From Caloramator quimbayensis (GTDB taxonomy: Bacteria > Bacillota > Clostridia > Clostridiales > Caloramatoraceae): a stretch of DNA of 44,339 nucleotides. The stretch covers positions 1 through 44,339 of the forward strand of contig NZ_FUYH01000022.1 of assembly GCF_900167605.1 (NCBI RefSeq), read 5' to 3'. Positions 1 to 6,996 of this stretch are shown piece by piece. The notes beneath the pieces were generated by a model. It worked only from the letters and a program-made list of their open reading frames with translations, searched no databases and was not told where the DNA came from. Within the stretch, counting starts at the first letter, position 1. The number at the start of each line of letters is the position of its first letter. The translations under genes and the position numbers were made by a program.

Positions 1-270
1 GACCAGGTAGACCTATTGATATGCGATGAATGGGGATACATTCCAATTGACATTGAAGGGGCTAAACTATTATACCAGGTTATAGCAGGATGCTATGAGA
101 AAAAAAGCATAATATTAACTACAAACCTTGAATTCAGTAAATGGAACAGTATTTTTTTCGATGAAAAGCTAACAAACGCTATACTTGATAGGATGGTCCA
201 TCACAGTCATTTACTAATATTTGACGGCCCCAGCTGGAGGCTCCAAAATTCATTAATGAAATACAATTAA
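1..270 (+). CDS. istB: IS21-family ATP-binding helper protein IstB, 5'-truncated
   Basis: IstB is the AAA+ ATPase that helps the IS21 transposase IstA in target choice and strand transfer. The reading frame is open from base 1, so the N-terminus, including the Walker A motif, lies before the window. The visible part starts just before the Walker B motif (LLICDEWG). It continues with a sensor-like segment (SIILTTNLEFSKW) and the family C-terminal pattern in which a conserved arginine precedes a run of hydrophobics (ILDRMVHHSHLLIFDG). The protein ends about 70 bp before the insertion-sequence end, as expected for istB, which is the second gene of these elements. Confidence 0.9.
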   Translation, partial: DQVDLLICDEWGYIPIDIEGAKLLYQVIAGCYEKKSIILTTNLEFSKWNSIFFDEKLTNAILDRMVHHSHLLIFDGPSWRLQNSLMKYN

Positions 271-340
271 TTTACAATTATGGTAATGCGGATGTTGCAA
301 AGATTTTTTTCAAAAGTTTGTATTTAATTATTGCAAAACA
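1..340 (+). mobile_element. IS21-family insertion sequence, right-hand part
   Basis: The segment holds the end of an istB-type gene and about 70 bp of non-coding DNA up to a right end that reads TGTTTTGCAATAATT on the minus strand. The boundary at 340 is set in two ways. The sequence 248–340 recurs inverted at 44247–44339 and similarity stops there. The ISL3-type transposase frame beginning at 553 is interrupted exactly at 340/341. The left part, including istA, lies outside the window. Confidence 0.8.
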
Positions 341-553
341 CAGAAGATTAGTAATTCTATGATAGCGAGGAAGGAATTCAATATTTTCATAAAATCTTTT
401 ACCACAAACATTACAGCGGTACCTACGTTTTTTAATAATAAGTACAGTAGATTTTAAGAATAAAGGAAGATGTTTAACACATTGAATTCTATAGTCGTGA
501 ACTCTACTAGTTTGAGAATTACAACAAGGACAAGTGTGAGGTTTTCTTTTCAT
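341..553 (-). pseudogene. ISL3-family transposase, N-terminal fragment interrupted by the IS21 element
   Basis: The first 71 codons of an ISL3-type transposase are present, starting at ATG 553 (complement). They contain the family zinc-finger region: a CPCC cluster at residues 8–11, HDYR, and CNVCGKRFYE at 47–56. At codon 72 the frame runs into the IS21 end and stops 21 codons later, at 278. The remaining three quarters or so of a normal transposase (usually 400 or more residues) would lie beyond the IS21 copy, outside this window. The gene is therefore inactive. The AT-rich upstream stretch shows no inverted terminal repeat that I can identify with confidence. Confidence 0.82.
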
Positions 554-640
554 TTCTAAATAAACCTCAATACAGTTATCAGAATTATTTATTTTTGCAA
601 TTCGTTGTATTTTTATTTTACACTAAACATCTAAAACAGG

Positions 641-685
641 TGCATATTTTTTTGTAAAAAAATATGCTGGGGCTACGCCCCAACA
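641..685 (-). terminator. Hairpin with T tract, probable terminator reading leftward
   Basis: On the minus strand a 9-bp stem (TGTTGGGGC / GCCCCAGCA, one G·T pair) with a 3-nt loop lies at 665–685 and is followed by a run of seven T. It sits about 95 bp past the stop of the gene ending at 780, so it can end that transcript. The T run is also half of a second, perfect palindrome at 642–667 (GCATATTTTTTT with its complement). Termination is inferred; the hairpins are seen directly. Confidence 0.6.
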
Positions 686-779
686 TTTATTATAGAACCT
701 TAATATATATATAATACTTAAATAATAGTTAATATGTTTCATAAAAAGGAATACGAGGAAGTTATAATATTTAAGTTTA

Positions 780-1790
780 CTATTTTCGTGTTGCGATTAT
801 CTCCTCATCATATTTTTTTATCTTTTCTATATTATCGGCAGTAAGCTTTTTAAAAGTTTCTTCTCTGAATTTCATGCCAAGTTCCTGCCTTGTAAATCCT
901 TTAGTTGAAGGCTCAAGGGCTTCAACCCAGTCAACCTTTTTCCCTTTATAAATAAGGTCTAAGTCTGAAATTCTTGTTCCATCCTCAAGGTATTCCATTG
1001 ATAGAAGCATTTTTTTGATTTCAATAGGATTTAGTAATGTAAAGAGCCTTATCTGATATACAAGCACGCTCATTAAAAACCTCGGGTAGTCCTTTGCATA
1101 GGATTCACCAAGTACAAGCCCCGATTCGAGGTTATCAAGTACAATAGACAGTCTTTCATAATGGAGGCGGTACTTACTGTATCTGTCGTATATTCTAATC
1201 TGAAGATCATACCAATTTTTGTCCTCGAGCCCCTCGTTTAAAAATCTTAATGACTGGCTCATAAGCCTCTTATGGAGAATATGAGGAGGCATGTCAATAA
1301 GCATGTGCTCATCTTTAAAATCCTTTAAATTAAGATTTTTGTTTATGGGCTTTTCGGTAAAGCTCAATATAGTTTGATTGGATATGCCAATATCGAGGCA
1401 TTTTTCAATAGACATTATCTTGCCGTCGTAGGTTTGCCTTATGCTTTCTATTATTTTTTCTGTATTTCCTAAAACCCTCATTATAACTGTACCTGGTGCT
1501 ATATGGGAGTCCTTTATATATGAATAGGCATTTAAATTTAATATTGAAGAAAAAAGATAATCTGACCTCTCAGGAACTAAAATTATAGACTTTACATCCT
1601 CAAGGCGGGCTATTTTTTTCCCCGGCTCTGTAATAAAAATTATGGTGTTATCCTCCTGCGCTATCTCAAGAGCTTGTATTAAACCAACAGAAATTCCCTT
1701 TAAATTATCTTTGAAAAAGTTTGATAATTCACAAACGTTATCGCTTCCAAAAACGATGAGCTTTGGACCTGTTCTAACAAATGAAAACAT
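780..1790 (-). CDS. Hypothetical protein, second gene of a metallophosphoesterase operon
   Basis: I do not recognise this 336-residue protein. The start at 1790 is chosen because TAGGAGG lies 6 nt before that ATG; an in-frame ATG at 1838 would overlap the upstream gene and has no ribosome site. The protein looks soluble. The first 100 residues alternate short hydrophobic strands and charged helices (KLIVFGSDN, TIIFITEPG, SIILVPERSDY), which suggests a nucleotide-binding or Rossmann-like fold. The second half is helical and charged. It starts about 10 bp after the metallophosphoesterase stop, so the two are almost certainly co-transcribed and may act together. No catalytic motif can be named. 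Confidence 0.7.
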   Translation of the reverse strand: MFSFVRTGPKLIVFGSDNVCELSNFFKDNLKGISVGLIQALEIAQEDNTIIFITEPGKKIARLEDVKSIILVPERSDYLFSSILNLNAYSYIKDSHIAPGTVIMRVLGNTEKIIESIRQTYDGKIMSIEKCLDIGISNQTILSFTEKPINKNLNLKDFKDEHMLIDMPPHILHKRLMSQSLRFLNEGLEDKNWYDLQIRIYDRYSKYRLHYERLSIVLDNLESGLVLGESYAKDYPRFLMSVLVYQIRLFTLLNPIEIKKMLLSMEYLEDGTRISDLDLIYKGKKVDWVEALEPSTKGFTRQELGMKFREETFKKLTADNIEKIKKYDEEIIATRK

Positions 1791-1800
1791 AAAAAACCTC

Positions 1801-2397
1801 CTAAATCCCCATTTTCTTTTTTCTTGTTCTATGCGCATCTGTTCCAGATGGATAGTGAAGTTTAATTATATTCATATCCTCTATATTTATTATATTAATA
1901 TTATCTATTCCATTCAAATATTCTTTTTGGTTTGTTATAATTTTGTCATGGCCGTATAAATATAAATTACATTCGTTAGGAAGATTATAAAAATCATGGG
2001 ATAATCCAATGCTTATTCCATCTACGTTCAATATACTTCCTTCAGTTATTATTTCAATTGAATTTATAGATTTTAAAGTTTCGAAATCATCGTGATTCCC
2101 AGGTACGACTATTATTCTATCTTTAACATAAGGAGAAAGGGATGATAAAAATCTTGTAACTTTTACCCTATAGCTGTTTATAAGCTGAGGAGCCATCTGA
2201 AGTTTAATATCGTCAGCAACATCTCCGGTGTGTATTAAAATATCAGGTTTTGTATTTTTAATAAGCCTTATGATGCTTCCATATATTACAGTTGGGGTAT
2301 CGCTTATATGAATAATTTTTCTATAATTTAAAGAGGCGCATTCAGGTATATAAATTTCTCCAGCTAAATTAAACAAAAATCTTTTTATCTTTTCCAT
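1801..2397 (-). CDS. Metallophosphoesterase family protein with an altered first motif
   Basis: A 198-residue protein of the calcineurin-like phosphoesterase fold, which hydrolyses phosphomono- or diesters at a two-metal site. The GD motif (HTGDVADD, residues 57–63), GNHD motif (PGNHDD, 99–104), a later histidine (LSHDF, 134) and GH (149–150) are present. The usual DxH first motif reads ISDTP: D33 is kept but the histidine is proline. The last GHxH is reduced to GHD. This is either a divergent clade with altered metal binding or a weakened enzyme. The substrate is unknown. A ribosome site (AGGAG) precedes ATG 2397, and the next gene follows after about 10 bp. Confidence 0.8.
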   Translation of the reverse strand: MEKIKRFLFNLAGEIYIPECASLNYRKIIHISDTPTVIYGSIIRLIKNTKPDILIHTGDVADDIKLQMAPQLINSYRVKVTRFLSSLSPYVKDRIIVVPGNHDDFETLKSINSIEIITEGSILNVDGISIGLSHDFYNLPNECNLYLYGHDKIITNQKEYLNGIDNINIINIEDMNIIKLHYPSGTDAHRTRKKKMGI

Positions 2398-2428
2398 CTT
2401 CTTCTCCTGTAGTTTGAATATTAAAATA

Positions 2429-2456
2429 ATTATAGCAAATAAGATGCTTTTTTCAA
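2429..2456 (-). promoter_or_regulatory. Probable sigma-A promoter for the metallophosphoesterase operon
   Basis: On the minus strand TTGAAA (2451–2456) and TATAAT (2429–2434) are separated by 16 bp. The -10 lies about 30 bp upstream of the ATG at 2397. It is divergent from the promoter at 2487. Confidence 0.55.
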
Positions 2457-2486
2457 TTAAAATAAATATTTAACAAATTGTATTTG

Positions 2487-2515
2487 TTGACAAAATTTTC
2501 ATGATACTTTATAAT
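2487..2515 (+). promoter_or_regulatory. Consensus sigma-A promoter for the MFS leader transcript
   Basis: TTGACA (2487–2492) and TATAAT (2510–2515) are separated by exactly 17 bp, a perfect consensus. Transcription would start near 2522, giving a leader of about 360 nt before the MFS start at 2881. Confidence 0.8.
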
Positions 2516-2545
2516 AAGCTTAGTTTAAGGAAAGGGGTTTTAATA

Positions 2546-2569
2546 ATGTTGGAGGTTGTTCTTAACTAA
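2546..2569 (+). CDS. Predicted 7-residue leader peptide (MLEVVLN)
   Basis: ATG 2546 follows a strong ribosome site (AAAGGGG, 8 nt upstream) about 24 nt after the predicted transcription start, and the frame closes after seven codons. Very short, well-initiated frames between a strong promoter and an intrinsic terminator upstream of an efflux gene are typical of ribosome-mediated attenuation. The role is inferred from layout only. Confidence 0.5.
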   Translation: MLEVVLN

Positions 2570-2684
2570 AAAATATAAATATCAATACAATTTTTAACCT
2601 ATTATTTAGGTTTATTTGTGTTGTATTTTTTGGTTTAAGACAGCCCGATATAAAACCTTAATTTATAGTTCATGTTTTATTTTT

Positions 2685-2792
2685 AAAGCTATACTATGCA
2701 TTGCTTGTAGCGCTTTAAAATATCTAAAAATTTTTGATAAAATATGAAAATTAAGGCTGTAGATGGCTGTATCATCTATAGCTTTTTATTTT
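2685..2792 (+). promoter_or_regulatory. Attenuator: terminator with competing antiterminator arm
   Basis: An intrinsic terminator is visible at 2756–2792: a 10-bp stem (2756–2765 with 2773–2782, one G·T pair) followed by TTTTTATTTT, before the MFS gene. The 3' arm can pair instead with an upstream segment. AAAGCTATA at 2685–2693 is perfectly complementary to TATAGCTTT at 2777–2785. The same upstream segment can also fold with 2706–2711. These exclusive pairings are what an on/off attenuator needs. The inducer is unknown; an inhibitor that stalls ribosomes on the leader peptide is the simplest guess. Confidence 0.55.
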
Positions 2793-2809
2793 AGGGGGGA
2801 TTCATCAAG

Positions 2810-2839
2810 ATGTTTTTAAGGAAGGATAGGGATATTTGA
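2810..2839 (+). CDS. Second possible short leader frame (9 residues)
   Basis: ATG 2810 is preceded by AGGGGGG at a spacing of about 10 nt, and the frame MFLRKDRDI ends at 2839. It lies between the attenuator terminator and the MFS start at 2881, so it would be translated only on read-through transcripts. It may be a coincidence. Confidence 0.3.
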   Translation: MFLRKDRDI

Positions 2840-2880
2840 TTGTCAATTTGCAGAGGCTTAAAGAATTCGGAGGTGATAGA

Positions 2881-4131
2881 ATGAGAAGAATATCTAATCT
2901 TTTAAATCCCTATAGAGGACTGCCAAAGGAGATATATGTTATATTCATATCGAGAATAGTTAACTCAGTAGGAAGCTTTGTAATGCCTCTTATGACATTA
3001 ATACTAACTCAGAAGATTGGGCTTTCAAAATCAGAGGCAGGCTTATATATCAGTCTTGCAGGATTTTTGATGATGCCTGTATCCATACTTGGAGGAAAGC
3101 TTGCTGATACTATTGGGAGAAAGAAATTAATAATGGTTTTTGGATTTCTTGGAACATTGATGTATATAATATGTGGTTTTATGAAACCGACTATAAACAT
3201 GATGTATGTTATTATGGCAGCTGGAGCCTGTCATTCAATATCAGGTCCTGCCTATGATGCACTTCTTGCTGACCTTACAACTCCAGAAAATAGAAAGGGC
3301 GCCTATTCTCTCGTATATATGGGGTGGAATATAGGCTTTGCAGTAGGCCCCATTATAGGAGGTTTTTTGTTTGAGAGGCATCTTCCAATCGTATTTATAG
3401 GGGATGCGGCAACAACTATAATATCTCTTATACTCGTTGGGATATACGTAAAGGAAACTATTAATCTTACAAAACAGGATATAGAGGATGAAGGCAGGGC
3501 TTTAGAAAAAAGAGAAGAAGGTTCAGTTATTTCGGTGCTTTTAAGAAGGCCAATTCTTCTTTATTTTGCCCTTATAATTTTTGGATATAATTTTGTATAT
3601 TCACAGTGGTCCTTTATGCTTCCAATGCATGCAAGTCAGAACTTTAAAGAAATGGGTCCGAAATATTACGGCTTTATTGCAAGTTTTAATGGGCTTATCG
3701 TTATGCTCTTTACTCCGATTGTAACAAAGCTTACAGAAAAAATAAAAAACATAAGATGTATGTTTTATGGAGGAATATTATATGCAGTAGGATTTGGGAT
3801 GCTTGGATTAATTAGTACCCTTCCTTTATTTTTCGTTTCAGCATTTATATTTACAATTGGAGAAATAGTTCTTTCAATAAATACATCTCCCTTTATTGCA
3901 AACCATACGCCTATATCCCACAGAGGAAGGATGAATGCAGTTCTTCCTATGATTTTAGGCCTTGGCTACACATTAGGACCTATGGGAATGGGAAAAGCTC
4001 TTTCCTATATAAGCATAGAGCAGGGGTGGATTATACTTGGAGGAGTTGTATTTGTTGCTTCTCTATTTATGAGAGGGCTTGAGGCATATGATGAGAAGAC
4101 TTCAATTCCTGCAGCTGAAAATTGTTCATAA
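2881..4131 (+). CDS. MFS transporter, drug:H+ antiporter type
   Basis: A 416-residue major facilitator protein of the plasma membrane with about 12 hydrophobic segments. The MFS motif A is clear at residues 71–82 (GGKLADTIGRKK, loop 2–3), and a motif C-like helix with repeated glycines (GWNIGFAVGPIIGG) lies near residue 150. Length and motif placement fit DHA1-type multidrug exporters. The start is ATG 2881 because GGAGGTGATAG lies directly upstream; an upstream in-frame start at 2836 has no ribosome site. The attenuated leader and the adjacent MATE exporter support a role in drug export, but the substrate cannot be read from sequence. Confidence 0.88.
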   Translation: MRRISNLLNPYRGLPKEIYVIFISRIVNSVGSFVMPLMTLILTQKIGLSKSEAGLYISLAGFLMMPVSILGGKLADTIGRKKLIMVFGFLGTLMYIICGFMKPTINMMYVIMAAGACHSISGPAYDALLADLTTPENRKGAYSLVYMGWNIGFAVGPIIGGFLFERHLPIVFIGDAATTIISLILVGIYVKETINLTKQDIEDEGRALEKREEGSVISVLLRRPILLYFALIIFGYNFVYSQWSFMLPMHASQNFKEMGPKYYGFIASFNGLIVMLFTPIVTKLTEKIKNIRCMFYGGILYAVGFGMLGLISTLPLFFVSAFIFTIGEIVLSINTSPFIANHTPISHRGRMNAVLPMILGLGYTLGPMGMGKALSYISIEQGWIILGGVVFVASLFMRGLEAYDEKTSIPAAENCS

Positions 4132-4143
4132 TAGTACTGCAAA

Positions 4144-4390
4144 TTGACAAGTGACAAATTCTATTTAAAAGTTTTGATTAAGTTTAAGCCCATAAACTGC
4201 TAAAGCCAATATAAAGCGAATTTTAGAAGCTCTTGCCTTGATGACGCAGAAAATCTTAGAACTTTTGGTTGTTTGAGCTTGCGAGTTTCCAAAAGTTCTT
4301 GATTTTCAAGGAATCAAGGCTTAGAGCTTATTAATGAGTGAAAAAGATTGGCTGTGCAGTTTATGAGCTTTAAGTATTATGGGCTTTGCA
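4144..4390. repeat. Structured intergenic repeat, copy 1 (three nested stems)
   Basis: This fills the gap between the MFS and MATE genes. A similar sequence lies in the same orientation at 14766–15006. Three nested inverted repeats are visible: outer 4186–4210 with 4347–4370, middle 4227–4242 with 4313–4329, and inner 4258–4268 with 4289–4299 (11 bp, perfect), closing on a loop that contains GAGCTTGCGAG. The core is about 185 nt long. There is no reading frame. It could be a small non-autonomous mobile element or a structured RNA. Confidence 0.75.
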
Positions 4391-4486
4391 AATTTACTGT
4401 AAATCCTTTTTATTAATATATTAATCCTTTATTTTTTATGCTATCATAATATTTGTTCACATATTTCATAATGACAGGAGGATAAT

Positions 4487-5842
4487 ATGGATAGGTCAAA
4501 ACAGCTTGGAGAAGAAAAAGTAGGAAAGCTTCTTTTAAAATTTTCAATACCTGCTATTGTTGGTATGATTGTAAATGCTCTTTACAATATTGTAGATAGA
4601 ATATTCGTAGGACAGGGAGTAGGCTCCCTTGCTATATCAGGTATTGCAATAACTTTCCCCATAACTACGGTTATAATGGCCTTTGGAATGCTCGTTGGAA
4701 TAGGCTCTGCTGCTCTTGTATCCATAAGGCTTGGGCAAAAAAGACGTGATGAGGCAGAAGAAATAGTAGGAAACGCCCTTGTACTTCTTATAATTATATC
4801 TTCCCTTCTTATGATTTTTGGTTTGATTTTTGAGAGAAGGATTTTAAGAAGTTTTGGGGCAGGGGATGCAGTAATAAAATATGCGCAGGATTATATAACT
4901 ATAATATTGTCAGGAGTTATATTTCAAAGCGTTGGCTTTGGTATGAACAATTTAATAAGGGCTGATGCAAATCCAAAGAACGCAATGTTTACAATGCTAA
5001 TAGGTGCTGTAACGAACACAATACTCGACCCTGTATTTATTTTTGTATTCCATATGGGAATAAAGGGGGCAGCTATTGCAACAATAATATCGCAGGCATT
5101 AAGTGCTGTATGGGTTCTGTCATACTTTTTCAGCAAAAGAAGCATGCTTAAGATTCATAGAAAAAATTTAAGGCTTAAAAAAAATATAATTCTTTCAATA
5201 TTTTCAATTGGCATGTCTCCTTTTTCCATGCAGCTTGCTGCAAGCGTTGTTACTATAATTTTAAATAGAAGCCTTGTAAAATATGGGGGAGATATAGCAG
5301 TTGCTGCTATGGGGATTATAAACAGCATATCCATGCTGATTTTAATGCCCATATTTGGTATAAATCAAGGTGCTCAGCCTATTATAGGCTACAACTATGG
5401 AGCACAAAAATACGATAGAGTAAAACATACTTTAAAGCTTGCGATACTTGCGGCAACCACAATTTGTACTATAGGATTTGTTGCAGTTCAGCTTTTTCCA
5501 GTTGCTATTATTAGTATATTCAATAGAACGGATAAGGAGCTAATAAAAATAGGCTCAAATGGACTTAGAATATTTTTATCTATGCTTCCTATAATTGGCT
5601 TTCAAATAGTAAGTTCAAACTATTTTCAGGCTGTAGGAAAACCAAAGCATTCTATGTTTTTAAGCCTTTCAAGGCAGGTTATTATTTTAATACCGTTGCT
5701 TTTAATATTGCCACGAATATTTAAATTAAAGGGCGTATGGCTTGCAGGCCCAACAGCAGACTTTTTATCTTCACTTCTTACAGCAACATTTTTAATGTTT
5801 GAAATAAGAAATCTTAAACAAAAACATAGAGAAGGAGTATAA
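4487..5842 (+). CDS. MATE family multidrug efflux transporter
   Basis: A 451-residue membrane protein of the multi-antimicrobial extrusion family, which exports cationic drugs or other organic molecules using a Na+ or H+ gradient. The N-terminus (LGEEKVGKLLLKFSIPAI then NALYNIVDRIFVGQGVG) and the internal repeat (LSIFSIGMSPFSMQLAAS, GINQGAQPIIGYNYGAQ) are typical of the NorM/DinF-related bacterial branch. About 12 transmembrane segments are visible and the length is normal. GGAGG lies 6 nt before ATG 4487. The next gene starts 13 bp after the stop with its own strong ribosome site, so the two are probably one transcript. Confidence 0.93.
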   Translation: MDRSKQLGEEKVGKLLLKFSIPAIVGMIVNALYNIVDRIFVGQGVGSLAISGIAITFPITTVIMAFGMLVGIGSAALVSIRLGQKRRDEAEEIVGNALVLLIIISSLLMIFGLIFERRILRSFGAGDAVIKYAQDYITIILSGVIFQSVGFGMNNLIRADANPKNAMFTMLIGAVTNTILDPVFIFVFHMGIKGAAIATIISQALSAVWVLSYFFSKRSMLKIHRKNLRLKKNIILSIFSIGMSPFSMQLAASVVTIILNRSLVKYGGDIAVAAMGIINSISMLILMPIFGINQGAQPIIGYNYGAQKYDRVKHTLKLAILAATTICTIGFVAVQLFPVAIISIFNRTDKELIKIGSNGLRIFLSMLPIIGFQIVSSNYFQAVGKPKHSMFLSLSRQVIILIPLLLILPRIFKLKGVWLAGPTADFLSSLLTATFLMFEIRNLKQKHREGV

Positions 5843-5855
5843 AGGAGGTTTTATT

Positions 5856-6863
5856 ATGCGTTATGAAGCCACCTTAGAAGAGTGGAGAGAATTATATGAA
5901 GCTGCAATAAAGATTAAAGAAATGAAGCCTTGGGAAAAATTATGGGATATGGATTTGATAACCATAATGCCTGATAAAGAATCTGAGCCTACTATTTGCA
6001 GCATAATGGGAAAAGGTGGTAATTTTTGTGGAATAGGTGCATATATAGGATTAGAGGCAATACATAACTTCTTTTTACTATCACAAAGTGAAGAAATGCC
6101 CCCAAATCAATCTGTGAGATATCAGAAGTGTATATTGTGCAATTATGGAAATAGAGAAGAATTAACTCAAGATGAATATGAAATAATAAAAAAGTTAGGA
6201 TATAAATTTAGAGGTAAGAATAATTGGATTTACTTTAAAGTTTATGATCCAATATATATGCCATTTATGCCTGATAAGAGTGAAGTTATTAAAATGACTG
6301 AAATTCTAAAACAGTTATATTTTGCATTAGAAGAACTAAATGATGGATTAAAAGTAAATTTTGAAGACGGAAATACATTGCTTAGAATGTTTGATAAAGA
6401 AAACAATACGTGGATAAATAAAGAAATGCCTGTGTTTATGCCCGAAATAGAATATAAAGTTCCAACATTAGATGATGAAGTGCTTATAAAAAGGTTAAAA
6501 TCTAAAAAACCAAATAAAGCAATTTTAAATTTAGATATAGCATATTTGAATTCAGTAATTAATGATAAAAAATATGATAAGCCTTTGGCAATGAGATTAT
6601 GTATTTTATCTGACATAAAAAATGGTATGGTTTTGCAACAGCATGTGATGGTTCCCGAAGATGATGAAATAAATGTAATATTTAATGTGGTTATTAGCTA
6701 CATACTTAAAATGGGCATACCTAAAACGATTTATGTTAGGGATAAATATATGTATTGCATAATAAAAGACTTATGCCAAAAGGTAGGAATAGAATTAAAG
6801 ATATCTCAGCAGCTACCAGCAGTAGACTTTTTTGTAGAAAGTTTTAATTCCTTTAGGTTTTAA
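5856..6863 (+). CDS. Two-domain DUF protein (DUF7309-like and DUF6930-like)
   Basis: A 335-residue, probably cytoplasmic protein. The N-terminal half (about 1–200) starts with ATLEEWRELYEAAIKIKEMKPW and contains a short cysteine pair (CILCNYG). The C-terminal part (about 210–335) has the pattern ILNLDIAYLNSV … KPLAMRLCILSDIKNGMV … PKTIYVRDK. I associate these with DUF7309 and DUF6930 from memory; that assignment should be treated as tentative. Function is unknown. It follows the MATE gene by 13 bp with AAAGGAGG upstream of ATG 5856, and a terminator follows at 6881, so it is the end of that transcript. Confidence 0.65.
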   Translation: MRYEATLEEWRELYEAAIKIKEMKPWEKLWDMDLITIMPDKESEPTICSIMGKGGNFCGIGAYIGLEAIHNFFLLSQSEEMPPNQSVRYQKCILCNYGNREELTQDEYEIIKKLGYKFRGKNNWIYFKVYDPIYMPFMPDKSEVIKMTEILKQLYFALEELNDGLKVNFEDGNTLLRMFDKENNTWINKEMPVFMPEIEYKVPTLDDEVLIKRLKSKKPNKAILNLDIAYLNSVINDKKYDKPLAMRLCILSDIKNGMVLQQHVMVPEDDEINVIFNVVISYILKMGIPKTIYVRDKYMYCIIKDLCQKVGIELKISQQLPAVDFFVESFNSFRF

Positions 6864-6880
6864 CTTTTGTCAATATTTTA

Positions 6881-6920
6881 AGCAGGTATTTACTTAGAAT
6901 GCCTGCTTTTTAATTTTTTA
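6881..6920 (+). terminator. Intrinsic terminator after the MATE/DUF transcript
   Basis: The arms AGCAGGTATT (6881–6890) and AATGCCTGCT (6898–6907, one mismatch) are followed by a T-rich tail. It separates the transporter transcript from the hsd operon. Confidence 0.75.
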
Positions 6921-6996
6921 GAAAACTTGAAGGGAAATATAATTTGATGTGGAAATATTAAATAATTGAAAGAATTAAATTTAAGGAGGCAGAAAA

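Noticed and set aside
1642-1959. A plus-strand frame opposite the phosphoesterase operon
   Set aside because: It is antisense to two supported genes with good ribosome sites and has an implausible composition.
2521-2800. A known riboswitch upstream of the MFS gene
   Set aside because: No conserved aptamer core that I know is present; the short leader frame and terminator/antiterminator arms fit attenuation better.
4144-4172. TTGACA in the intergenic repeat as a promoter -35
   Set aside because: No -10 hexamer lies 16–18 bp downstream in either copy.
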